Shown: in pieces, positions 1 to 10,000 of the stretch
Layout of the letters: every line of letters begins with the position of its first letter
How positions within the stretch are numbered: the stretch's first letter is position 1
Assembly: GCF_000350225.1 (NCBI RefSeq)
Contig: NW_005178809.1
Span: 62,001 to 126,000 of the forward strand
DNA length: 64,000 nt
Direction of reading: 5' to 3'
Source: Chondrus crispus
Lineage: Eukaryota; Rhodophyta; Florideophyceae; Gigartinales; Gigartinaceae
Made by a program: the position numbers and the translations under genes
The notes under the pieces: model-generated
Seen by the model: the letters and a program-made list of their open reading frames with translations, nothing else
Database searches by the model: none
Told to the model about the DNA's origin: nothing

Positions 1-1
1 G

Positions 2-1729
2 GATTCTAGGGTTCGCAAGGTGGCAGAGGTTGAGCTCATATCCAAGTATATGACTCGTCTCGTCGATATGGAGAACTCCGGGTTGATTTGGATGCTGCGA
101 AACGACAAGATTGCAGATCTTCGCCTGATGTACTCTCTTTTCCGCGACATAAAGAAGGGGGAGGAAACGTTGCGCACGAAGCTAAAGGACGAAGTCTTGG
201 AACGGGGCACAGACCTTGTCCAGGATCCTGAGAACATCAGAGACCCTGCTTCGCTTATCAACGCAATACTTGCTCTCAAGGACAAGTACGACAAGATTAT
301 CAATTATGCATTCTACGTGCCCGCGACGGGTTCCTCTGAGGTTGTCACGAACGCGGCTGGCAGTACAAATAATGCCGTCGGTCATGCAGACCATGCAGGA
401 GCAACGTTTGAGAAGCGTGCCTTTTCTTCCAGCGGAAATGAGGCAGCGTTGAATGTGACTACGTCGGATTCATCGGTTGCACGTTCGTCTATGCCCACTA
501 GTGGAGCATCCATGTCAATTACTGGCGCGACGAACGACACTGCTGTTGCGATTTTGCCGTATGCCGATAAACATCCCGACAAGCGATTTGTTTCTGCCGT
601 CAACGAAGCTTTTGAACGTTTCATCAACAGTTTTTCGAGGGCGGCGGAATACATTTCACTCTATGTTGACAGGCTTCTACGAAAGGATCTGAAGGGCAGC
701 AATGACGATGAAATCGAGGACAAGCTGGATGCCGTCATGACACTGTTCCGCTATCTACATGAAAAGGATGAGTTCGAGAGGTACTATAAGCAGCACCTCA
801 CAAAGAGGCTCCTCCATGCTCGGACGGCTTCCTCTGATGCCGAGCGAAGCTTTATCAGTAAGATGAAAACAGAGTGCGGATACATGTATACTTCTAAAAT
901 GGAGGTCATGTTCAACGACATGAAAACTAGTGAGGAAACGTCGAAAGCATTCAAGTCAAAGATTATAGCAGAACACACAGACATGCGGGGGATTGATCTT
1001 AGCGTTGCAGTTTTGACGACGATGAGTTGGCCAGTGACTACCGCACCTGACGTTGTCCTTCCGTCTGCTGCAGTGCATTGCACGAACAAATTTGAGGACT
1101 ACTATTACGGGCAGCACGAAGGGAGGCGACTGACATGGCAAAATTCTCTAGGAACAACTGAAATCCGGGCTAGATTTAAGGACAGGTCACGGGAGTATGA
1201 TTTGTACTCGGTTTCAGTATATTCAATGTGCGTACTGATGCTTTTCAACGACGCTGACTGCTTGACATACCAGCAGATAGCTGATGCAACAAGAATTCCG
1301 GAAAAAGACCTCATTCGCCATTTGCAGAGCGTGTCCCTAACCAAATACCGAGTGCTCAGGAAGGATCCTCTAGAAAAGGACGTGAAACCAACAGATAAAT
1401 TTTATTTCAACGATGACTTTTCCTGTCGCAGCAGACGGGTCAAGATGCAGGTCATTTCAGCTAAGAAGGAGGATGAAAGGGAAAGAAATCAAACGAAGGG
1501 ACGAATTGACGATGACCGTCGACCAGTCATCGACACGGCCATAGTTCGCATCATGAAGCATCGGAAAGTGCTCGAACATAACAAGCTCATCGTGGAGGTG
1601 ACGTCACAACTAACATCAAGTTTCGAACCGAACCCACAAGACATCAAGAAGAGAATAGAAAGTTTAGTGGATCGAGAATATTTGGAGAGACAGAAGGACA
1701 ACCGGCAAGTGTATCAGTACCTCGCATAG
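2..1729 (+). CDS. CUL3: Cullin-3, 3' part (5' end outside window)
   Basis: Scaffold of a cullin-3 RING ubiquitin ligase; in this family the N-terminus binds BTB adaptors and the C-terminus binds RBX1. The frame is open from the first bases, so the N-terminal part lies outside the window and no internal start is needed. Visible are the end of the cullin repeats, the cullin homology block (FERYYKQHLTKRLL, TECGYMYTSKME) and the winged-helix tail. The tail contains the neddylation motif IVRIMKHRK and ends VYQYLA, close to CUL3 of other eukaryotes. Odd: a Ser/Ala/Thr-rich low-complexity stretch of about 80 residues (bases about 320-565) sits inside the cullin repeat region with no stop or splice pattern, so it is probably translated. 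The assignment to CUL3 rather than CUL1 or CUL4 rests on overall resemblance of the homology block and tail. Confidence 0.93.
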   Translation, partial: DSRVRKVAEVELISKYMTRLVDMENSGLIWMLRNDKIADLRLMYSLFRDIKKGEETLRTKLKDEVLERGTDLVQDPENIRDPASLINAILALKDKYDKIINYAFYVPATGSSEVVTNAAGSTNNAVGHADHAGATFEKRAFSSSGNEAALNVTTSDSSVARSSMPTSGASMSITGATNDTAVAILPYADKHPDKRFVSAVNEAFERFINSFSRAAEYISLYVDRLLRKDLKGSNDDEIEDKLDAVMTLFRYLHEKDEFERYYKQHLTKRLLHARTASSDAERSFISKMKTECGYMYTSKMEVMFNDMKTSEETSKAFKSKIIAEHTDMRGIDLSVAVLTTMSWPVTTAPDVVLPSAAVHCTNKFEDYYYGQHEGRRLTWQNSLGTTEIRARFKDRSREYDLYSVSVYSMCVLMLFNDADCLTYQQIADATRIPEKDLIRHLQSVSLTKYRVLRKDPLEKDVKPTDKFYFNDDFSCRSRRVKMQVISAKKEDERERNQTKGRIDDDRRPVIDTAIVRIMKHRKVLEHNKLIVEVTSQLTSSFEPNPQDIKKRIESLVDREYLERQKDNRQVYQYLA

Positions 1730-1907
1730 GAGGAACAGCTGGAGCTGACTTCGTTTCGCATTGTATAGTTATTAGGGCCGCTGTGGTAGCTCGCTAGGAG
1801 GTGGCGATTATGAGCAAGTTGCTTCAGTGACTGATTCCCATGTGTGCAATTTTGAGAGTGCCTCGACTCTTGATGCATTCTGGAATTGCGCAAGGTTACT
1901 AGGGGTA

Positions 1908-2702
1908 TTAAACATCGTCAAGCCATTTGTCGAAGTCGTCTGCTTCGTCAGAAACACTATCAACGGCCACAGAATTCTGTGGTTTATCTTCATTCGCACT
2001 CGCAGATGTAGCCTTAGCATTCGGGGTCATATCTGAAGCCTCCTTTGACGAGGGTTTGCTTGGCTCTTGTCCGCCAGTATCACACCCACGAGAAGCCCTC
2101 TCTTTCACTACCTCGTCGTCGCTGTCGAAGTTAAGACCCGCCAACGCATCAGAAAAATCTCCCATGGTAGTATTCACACCCTGTTTCCCCCCTGACTCTC
2201 CTCTTGGATGATCGAACGGTTCCAAATAATTCTCAGCCACATCCTCCTCCGCAATGCCCAACGTGAACCTTGACCCCTCTCCCAACGTGATCCACAACGG
2301 GACGCTCTGCAGCGCTGCTTCCATTCCCCCCAAGTCGACAGCAAACAGTGCATCAACAGCATCCTCGTCCAGCTTGTACGTATCGGCATAAGGGTCGTCT
2401 GCCATAGAATTGAGGGCAGCTTCCTCAATGTCAATGCCAGACTCGAATTCATCCTCTTCCTCTTGTTCCGGTTCTCGATACGCGTACGCGTTTGAGCCGA
2501 GGTTCTCTAATTTACGACGCGAAGTGGCATGGGCTTTAGGGGTTCCGCGACCGTGACGCGGGCCAGATGAACCTCGACCGCCGCGTTTTGATCCACGCAG
2601 GCTGCCGCGCCCTCCGCGCGTTGTTTCTCGCGTACCGCCGCGACCGCCACGACCACGGCGGGCGGAACGCCGTCGAGGATCAGAAAAGCTGTCACCTTCC
2701 AT
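1908..2702 (-). CDS. Aven-like RGG protein
   Basis: 264 residues, ATG start at 2702. The first 50 residues are an Arg/Gly-rich RGG tract typical of RNA binding. A central acidic segment contains DLGGMEAALQSVPLWITLG, and the protein ends DDFDKWLDDV. The order RGG tract, short leucine-rich LQ-x-PL block and acidic DWLD-type C-terminus resembles the animal protein Aven (its tail reads EDWLDSMI), an RGG protein linked to apoptosis control and to translation of G-quadruplex mRNAs. That comparison is from memory and the conserved blocks are short, so Aven-like is a working name. It is divergent with RPS6, with about 540 bp between the two starts, so the two may share a promoter region. Confidence 0.6.
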   Translation of the reverse strand: MEGDSFSDPRRRSARRGRGGRGGTRETTRGGRGSLRGSKRGGRGSSGPRHGRGTPKAHATSRRKLENLGSNAYAYREPEQEEEDEFESGIDIEEAALNSMADDPYADTYKLDEDAVDALFAVDLGGMEAALQSVPLWITLGEGSRFTLGIAEEDVAENYLEPFDHPRGESGGKQGVNTTMGDFSDALAGLNFDSDDEVVKERASRGCDTGGQEPSKPSSKEASDMTPNAKATSASANEDKPQNSVAVDSVSDEADDFDKWLDDV

Positions 2703-3241
2703 CGAAAGGGAAAATCATTTCTTCGACAGCAGGAAAGTGTGTGCCTTTGGGTGGAGAGAGGTAGGGCAAAAACAAGGAGATGCGACAGTGATTGTGTGAA
2801 GGAAAAGGGTGGGAGAAAGCAGATCAGAATTTTACAACATCCGGAAGTGCCCAGGCGATGTGCCTTGCGAGGACCTCTAGAACCCCGGTACGTGTACAGC
2901 AGTACACGTGGACACTGCAGATCTGTAACAGAAAGTTTTCCCAGGAAACATGAAATTGTTGAAAATTTAGGAATGGTCACACAATTTAGTACCATGCCAT
3001 TGCCTCCATGATGGATCCAGATTCAACCCTAAGTCGCCGGCGACCAGAAATCCTCCAAAATCTACAATTTAATTTATCATATCGTTGCCGGCTCGTCGGC
3101 GGAGTGTCTGATTTGCCCTGCCCTTCGACAATACGGCCCCGCCGACGTCCCACCTTGGTCAGCGAAACACAACAACCCGCGCAGCACACCCAGTATTATC
3201 GCCCGGTCTGGTTTGTGCTCTTCGTATCGCGAATATCCACG
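2703..3241. promoter_or_regulatory. Divergent intergenic region, Aven-like gene / RPS6
   Basis: About 540 bp between two divergent start codons, so it should hold both promoters. I see no convincing TATA box. An inverted repeat ACGTGTAC-AGCA-GTACACGT lies at 2890-2909. The ORFs here are short and overlap each other. Confidence 0.5.
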
Positions 3242-4273
3242 ATGAAGGTAAGCCATCACATCCTTTCTCACTCGCGTTTAATGTCGTTTGGTTTTCGTCG
3301 ACTGGGATCGCCCGACATTGATGGCCGCGGCTCTACATGCAAGCCGGAGCACAAGCGGATCGTGATATTACTAGATCGCTAGCTGCGAGTCTGATTCCGC
3401 AGACATGTGCGGCTGGCACTACATCTGTAGTGATCCGCGCGTCTCGCTGCGATTTCCGCGCAGTTCTTGCATTGATTCCCACCATCATATGAACACTCGC
3501 TGACTAAACGTAATTCCCTCTGCTACGCAACCATATCATAGCTCAATCTTGCAGACCCGCAGACGGGTGCGCAGAAGAAGATTGAAGTCGAAGATGAGAA
3601 GAGGCTTCAGCACCTTTACGATATGCGCCTCGCCATGGAGATCGACGGTGATGATCTCGGTGAGGAGTACAGAGGCTACATTTTCCGCATCATGGGTGGC
3701 CAAGACAAGCAGGGCTTCGCCATGAAGCAGGGAGTGCTTACCCCGAACCGCGTCCGTCTCCTCATGTCCAAGAACACTCCTGGCTGCCGAGGCTACGGCA
3801 TGCGCAGCGGTGAGCGCAAGCGCAAGAGCGTTCGAGGCTGCATTATTTCTCATCAGATTTCCGTCCTCAACTTGCTCGTCGTTAAGAATGGTGACTCTCC
3901 AATTGAGGGGCTCACCGATCGAACCATCCCGCGTCGGTTGGGACCGAAGCGTGCGTCCAACATTCGTAAGCTTTTCAACTTGTCCAAGGACGACGACGTG
4001 CGTAAGTACGTTATCCGCCGTGAGATTCCCGTTAAGGAGGGCGCCAAGGAAGGAGCCAAGCCGCGTTCGAAGGCGCCAAAGATCCAGCGCCTTGTCACTC
4101 CGCAGGGCATCCAGCGCAAGCGTAAGAGGTATGCCAGAAAGATTGCTTCCATTACTGCTTCGAGAGCGGCAGCCGCTGAGTACGAGAAGCTTCTCGCTCA
4201 GCGCAACAAGGAAGCACGTGAGAGCCGCAAGACGTCCCTCTCGAAACGCAGATCGGCAAGGGAGCAGAGCTAA
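3242..4273 (+). CDS. RPS6: 40S ribosomal protein S6 (eS6), two exons
   Basis: Small-subunit ribosomal protein eS6, the classic target of TOR/S6-kinase signalling. Exon 1 is only ATG-AAG (3242-3247). The intron is 3248-3541 (294 bp, GTAAGC...ATAG) and exon 2 runs 3542-4273. Splicing restores the family start [15 protein letters not shown], followed by [38 protein letters not shown] and [15 protein letters not shown]. The product is 245 residues, normal for eS6. The C-terminus keeps a basic, serine-containing tail ([13 protein letters not shown]), which in other eukaryotes is the phosphorylated region. An intron directly after the second codon is striking in a window where most genes have none. 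Confidence 0.96.
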
Positions 4274-4977
4274 AATAAAAGCTAAATAGTTCGCAGACTT
4301 CGGTCTGGATCGATTTTTCATTCGCAAAGCAGCAGCTCTCTAGACGTATTTCGCTAAGCCCAGACAATCTGGGTGTGGTTGGGCTGCTCGTGAAGCTACT
4401 CAATAAAGTGTGGATGAGGATGTATTGCATGGACTACGCCTTGACTGTCCTCACACCACATGGATCACACTCAACATGATAGTGGTTTTTGACAACCGTA
4501 CCCTATTAACCGAGAAAGCTGGAAGTCCGGTACGCGTCCTCTACAGAAGTGAGATTAAAGCTATCGTGGAGGACAGGAAAGGAGCAGGGCTGACTGCGAC
4601 AGGTGCCTTTTCTCAGTTGAGCGAAGCCGACGAAAGACGCCTCACCGACCTTGGAAAAAAGTATATTTTTGTTAACTTATGTACAACCGTTGCTGCTCAT
4701 ACCAATGCACTGCCCGGCGAAATTAGGTTAAGACTAGTGTTATGCTGTGAGACGGCAATGTTAAGTCTACCGCGGCGAAATTAGTCATCCCCTTCCTTGA
4801 TGCTTGAAGCCTCATTATCGTGCACGGTCTTCGTGAAACCCACTCATCCTTCTCTAAGAATCCAGATTTGGCCGAAGAGCCATCCACTCTCCTTCACGTC
4901 CTGTCACTGAACTCAACAGCAAAACCATACGGCCACGACACAACCCACGTATATCAAGCGTGCTGTTGCAGCTCTCC
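4274..4977. other. Convergent intergenic region, no gene recognised
   Basis: About 700 bp between the 3' ends of RPS6 and the small membrane protein gene. A plus-strand ORF at 4410-4784 has no recognisable motif, and its translation is not supported by context. I see no structured RNA or repeat. Confidence 0.4.
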
Positions 4978-5364
4978 CTAGCGTCTGAGAACACTTGGGA
5001 GGGTATATTTCTTGCGAAGAGCATCAGCATGCAACTTTGTCGAAATAGCATTCGTTAAAGATGGGAAGGCTGCAATGACGGCAGTAACACCAAAAAGCAC
5101 AGCCGTTTGCCAACACGACGCGGCTGCTTCTTCCATATTTCCATGAAAGCCGACGAACGCATACCGCGCCCCGAACAGCGTGGCGAGCCCCGAAAAGCCG
5201 ATAACGCCCAGCACACTCACTACGAGAACGACGGCTCGCCCACTGCTCATGCTGGCTTCCGGCGTTTCCTCATCCATCTCTTTCTCCTTGATTGGTCCCG
5301 GATTGACATTGAGGTTGCGCTGTCTGATGCCCGTGCCGAGGCTGAACGGGTTTTCGTCTCGCAT
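4978..5364 (-). CDS. Small two-span membrane protein, unknown
   Basis: 128 residues from an ATG at 5364, with an in-frame stop upstream that supports this start. A polar N-terminus of about 40 residues is followed by a hydrophobic segment (AVVLVVSVLGVIGFSGLATLF) at about 45-65 and a second one (TAVLFGVTAVIAAFPSL) at about 87-103. The tail is basic (LRKKYTLPSVLRR). The layout suggests a two-helix membrane protein with a cytosolic or stromal basic tail. I recognise no family. There is no clear transit peptide, though the region before the first helix could carry targeting information. Confidence 0.55.
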   Translation of the reverse strand: MRDENPFSLGTGIRQRNLNVNPGPIKEKEMDEETPEASMSSGRAVVLVVSVLGVIGFSGLATLFGARYAFVGFHGNMEEAAASCWQTAVLFGVTAVIAAFPSLTNAISTKLHADALRKKYTLPSVLRR

Positions 5365-6021
5365 CGGAGCGGCGATGGGACGTCAGCAAAACAACATCAT
5401 GAGGGAGCTAAATTTGTGCCCGCTGCCAGTGAGTAGAGAAATATTGCGCTGAGGTTGCTCGCTGGCGATGATTAATGTGATTAAAAAAAAAAACGAAGCG
5501 CTTATATAGAATTGGCCCAACGACCTATCAGAACGTGAAGGCAAATAGGTGATTGAAAAAAGGACTCCAGTCTGGCCAGGCTTTGAAACACAGAACAGAT
5601 AACTCCTGATTTTAACCTTTGCTCATTGTCACCATTTCGTCCATGCATGACAGCTTTACGGGGGGAAGAACACACGATGAAGTCCTAGAGAATTCTCAAT
5701 GCATCCGACAAGGTGACGGACTAACAGAAAGAGACCACTAAGATACCAATAGAGGTCGAAGTTAGAATAAAGCGTCTTACGCGGGGCCGCATCCAACCGA
5801 TGGATATTCTGTGCTTTCAGAGTCATGGACGCCCCATCTGAAGTTGGACCGTTTTCTGGTCCCGCATCCGCAACCTCGCGTGGTGTCGCGGCCTAATATC
5901 TCCTAATATCCTGGCTCGATCATAATTTGCCCTGCGAAATTGAAATAGCGAATTGTTGGCGATAGCAGTCACACGAGTAAAAGCGATATGCATGAAAAGA
6001 CTGTTGTCGATCGCTGCTCGA
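5365..6021. other. Intergenic region, nothing recognised
   Basis: About 660 bp upstream of the membrane protein gene and downstream of the LYR gene. It contains an A-run followed by CTTATATAGA near 5485-5512, which could be a TATA element for the minus-strand gene or chance. No coding signal. Confidence 0.35.
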
Positions 6022-6388
6022 TCATAGTTTGACGTCCATGTCTTTACCGTCATTCATTTGCTTCCCAGTTGGAACCCAGGCCTGCAAACGCTTGAATTCC
6101 ATCTGTCCAAGCCATAGTGCTTTCTCCAACTCCTCGCCCTCGAGATCCTTCTTCTCGCGAAAGTCTAGAAAATGCAATATGCAATGACCCGGCTGTTAGA
6201 CCCCAGGAATTCATCATCCCTCCCACAGACTCGATATTCATCAAGCCCCGGTATCACATGAGCCGACACTTACCTTCTTTGATGGCTGCAGCTATGCTGT
6301 CCTTCTTCGCACTTGGATAAAAGCGGAGGGATCGCAGCAGTCCGCGGTACAGCTGCAAAGAGCTTATCGCTGGTCGGGCAGTAGACAT
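6022..6388 (-). CDS. LYR-motif (complex1_LYR) protein, two exons
   Basis: Predicted by splicing; neither exon makes sense alone. Exon 1 runs 6388-6274 and exon 2 6164-6022. The intron (6273-6165, 109 bp) starts GTAAGT, ends TTTTCTAG and has a GTCTAAC branch-like site. The 85-residue product begins MSTARPAISSLQLYRGLLRS and continues RFYPSAKKDSIAAAIKEDF, REKKDLEGEELEKALWLGQ and FKRLQAWVPTG. This is the LYR family layout: an L-Y-R motif near the start, a conserved F about 30 residues later and a short three-helix protein. Family members are mitochondrial adaptors for Fe-S delivery or for assembly of respiratory complexes and ETF, usually bound to acyl carrier protein. Which LYRM it is cannot be decided here. 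Confidence 0.78.
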
Positions 6389-7065
6389 GACAACAGCTGT
6401 CTGATGTCGACAAGTGAGCACTTTCGATGTGTTATTTACCGGAAAATGGAATGAAATGCTGATTCATGTGCAGCGACAGGTGATGTATTCCGCAGGCGTC
6501 AAGATGGATTTCCTAATGTGCATGCTGAGCTGCGAGAGGGTTTACGAGCAGGAAATCAGTTTCTTCCCCAAAATTAGGTCATTTTTTGAAGGCAAAACGT
6601 TGTAGCGACACATCATGTTGTCCTGCATGTTTTTCTCCCGCGGAGGTGCAGACCATTGCTGAACCAAATAGCGCATCACGGCCATCACAGGCATCTCCTC
6701 ATCAGGAAGCATATTCAAACGCAACAAATACAGCATCAAATACAATGGATATGAATTAAAGCCCTTCACTCAACAGGTTACGAACGTGGAACTCCAGGTG
6801 GATTATAGAGTCCTGATGAGTGGAACGCTAATGGCCATCTGCGCGGCGCCAGGTGAACTCCTTCACGTGAGGAAAGCGATTAAGCATCGCCGTAACTAGG
6901 GCTGCTAAAGTCTGTTGATCGCCCCGGCAGCGGCACGATTACGAGCCCGTGGTTATCTGCGGATGATGTTCAAGTCAGAACATGTTTTGGCCCCATGCCG
7001 ATGGTTTGTGGACTTGCATTCGATTGGTTTCGAAGCTCTCCAAAATTGTACTTTACACATTCCCG
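6389..7065. other. Intergenic region, nothing recognised
   Basis: About 680 bp between the TAF2 stop and the LYR-protein start, both on the minus strand. ORFs of 60-75 codons on both strands overlap each other and show no motif. It should contain the LYR gene promoter. Confidence 0.35.
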
Positions 7066-10000
7066 CTAAGAATCCCTATCTACAGACGATACCGGAGCTA
7101 GTTTCACCTTCATCTTCCCAAATTTGGGGCTGCTACCCGACGCACTGCCCCCATTTGGCAGAGCACTGGGTGTGCTAGACGTAAAGTCAGGATCAAAATT
7201 TGGCTCGGTATACCTCTCCCCTTCGTCGTCGTGATGCTTTCGCTTCTTTTTCCGCTTTTTGCGGCCCTCCTCACCTTCAAGGCGACGCTTCTTCTTTTTC
7301 TTCTTCTTTTTTCTCTTCATGTCAGCTTCAGCACCGTTGGGGGGATGTTCTGATCCTTTATTCGCATCTCGTGCAAGTTTTTCAGTCTCAGCCTCGCGAG
7401 CTTTTTGTCTCAGCTTCCCTTCTCTCCTTTGCTGCACAACTTTCTTGAAGAATTCGAAGTCTTCTTGATCCAGCGGATCCCAGTCAAAGGGAACCTTTTT
7501 CGGTAGCCCAGCTGCAACAGCCTTCGGGATAACCACAGAATTTCGAGGTACGCTATGCGGGATACCGACCACACTTTTCGGAATACTTAGGACGCTTCTT
7601 GGGATACCTGGCGTGCTTCTGGGAATACTAAAAGGTACACGATTGGGAATGCTCTTTGGTATTCCTTTGGACGAGCTCGCCTTAACGGTACTTTTCGGCA
7701 CATCAGGAGACTTCTTCACCCGAGAAACGTTTGGCACGCTTTTTGGGATTGCTGACTTTGGCACGGCGGGGATGCTTTTCGGTATGCCAATCGAGATGGG
7801 CTTCTTGTCCAAATCAATGACGGGGACTGGTTGCGAGGCAGACACTCCTGAGGATGGCTTTTTGATTTCCGGTTCTGTCACAACTGTGCTCGCTAACTTT
7901 GGACGGGTGCCCCATGCGTCTACATCTATTGTCCCTCTACGGCTGTGATCTCGTCCTGACAAGGGCTCCGCAATTATGGCACTCTTCGGAAGTGACAGTT
8001 TTCTCTTGCCACTCTTCGCACTTTTGTTACTTTTTGATGCCTTTCCGCTCTTGGGAGCCTTCAGTAGTGACCCCTGCAGCTGAGGTCCTTGAACAATCGA
8101 TGTGCTTCCGTTGGTCTGCAAGGGCACGACCTCTACTGCCTTAGCTACCGGTAATGAGTGTCCAGTTCGCCTGGCATGGGCATACTCCGAGCGCCTGAGA
8201 AGGCACACTGGCACTGCGATACCCCAAGCGACTTTTGCAAAGCGTAAGGCAGCCGCTCGCACCCTTGGATCGGCCTCTCCCACGCTCAACCGGAGAATCC
8301 GAGTGCAAAGCTGCATCGCCCGCTTCGTATGACGCCGTACCGCGAGTAGTAGAGGGGAGGATTCGACCCCCCATGAATCCGACATAGCTGCGTTGGTGAG
8401 AATGTCCAGCACTCTGTAACGAAAAGAAGGTGCTTCGATGAAACCCCATTTCGAGGATTCATCGTGCTCACGGCGGATACGATGCAAGTCTACAAGCTCC
8501 TCATAGGAACTATTGCGATCGCAGCGGCCTAACAACCACAATGCGACCTCGAGGTCTCCAGAGTAGGCTCTAGCAAGACATGACAGTGCCGCAAGACGGG
8601 TGTCATGAGCACACTCTCTTCGTGCAAGCGATTCAATACTTCGCAGAATGACAGGACGAGTCGAAAAGCGAGCCTGCAATATAGAGTGAGTTACTTTTCC
8701 GTTCTCTGTGCGATTCTGAAGTGCAAGCTTCGCCACTTCGATGTCGCACAAGGCATTCATCACTGCACATGAAACCAGGCCAGTCCTACGAGGGACCAGT
8801 TCCTCGATGGCCTTATACCTCTCCAGTTGCTTAGAAATTGAGTCAGTTGTCGAGCAGTTGTCCTCTCCAGCTTTGGCATGCTTCGGGTCCTCTAGGCATA
8901 TCAGTCCTACCTTGCCACATGCCTTGATGAGGTCAGCCACGTAGTGGTCATCATCATAAGGATTGCGAGTGTTGTCGTTTGTAGACAGCATAAATGAAAG
9001 GAATTCAGTCGCTTCAATCGGTACAGACGTAGGTTGAAAATTCCCAACCTTCGGACTGTCCTCACGGGCATTCACAATCGCTCCAATCATAGCTCGCTTG
9101 ACAAAGTAGTTCGCAAAGTTTGAGAAGTGATTTGGTCGAACCAACCCAAGCTTACCAGAACTGCTATCGAAGTAGAACTCACGGAAATATTTCAGAAGCA
9201 TACCAAGCCCTCCTTTGTACGTTGCTAATACTCGTGCAGCTTCCGCACGCACTCGCCAATACAGTCGCTCATCTTCAACGATGACCAATAAGGCCTTGGC
9301 TGACGCTTCGCTCTTGAAACCCCGCAGTCCACGACATGCTTCTACCTGACCCATTGCGTCTCTTTCCCCCTTCACGAGCGCAGTCCACGAATCTTCGCTT
9401 TGCTTGAACACGACATCAATGCACCACTCAGCATCTGGGTCGATTCGAACCCAAAGCACGGGAGACGCACGCGCAGGATTTTCGTTGAACTCCTTCTCAG
9501 CTTGGGAGGCAGATTTGTGTTTTGCCCTATGCGAATGGCAGGGCACATCAATCACGACAAATGGATCTCTAATTTCGACCGTGTGCTCGGATGCTCCTTC
9601 TATCTCCATGACTCGTACGTGTAGACTACCAGTAAACACAAGGCCTTCTCGACCGTCATAAGTCTCTCCTTTAACAATTCCTTCCTGCTTCACTGCAAAC
9701 TCAAGACAATGTCTCCTTGGGTTGTACTGATAGCCAATCCGTAACCGGGGAACCCCTGTCGATGCGGCCCAGAGCCTTACGAGGCTCCGGAGATCTGTTC
9801 CGCAAATCGCTCTTAACCGCTTCAAAAATGGCCCAACGCTGACCCCTTGCAAGGCTTCGTCGAAACCACTTGAAACGACACTGGATGAGCCGCTTTGTTC
9901 TGGATCCTTCCCTGTCAAATCAATAAGCGTACGATCTCGCCGCCTTTCAATGGTCATCGGAAGACGTACCCGATTGTCGTCCAGCATCTCAAGAGCTTTT

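Noticed and set aside
3536..4327. Minus-strand ORF of 263 codons opposite RPS6
   Set aside because: Antisense shadow of the highly biased RPS6 coding sequence.
4410..4784. Plus-strand ORF downstream of RPS6
   Set aside because: No recognisable domain, lies in the 3' region between convergent genes and shows no splice partner.
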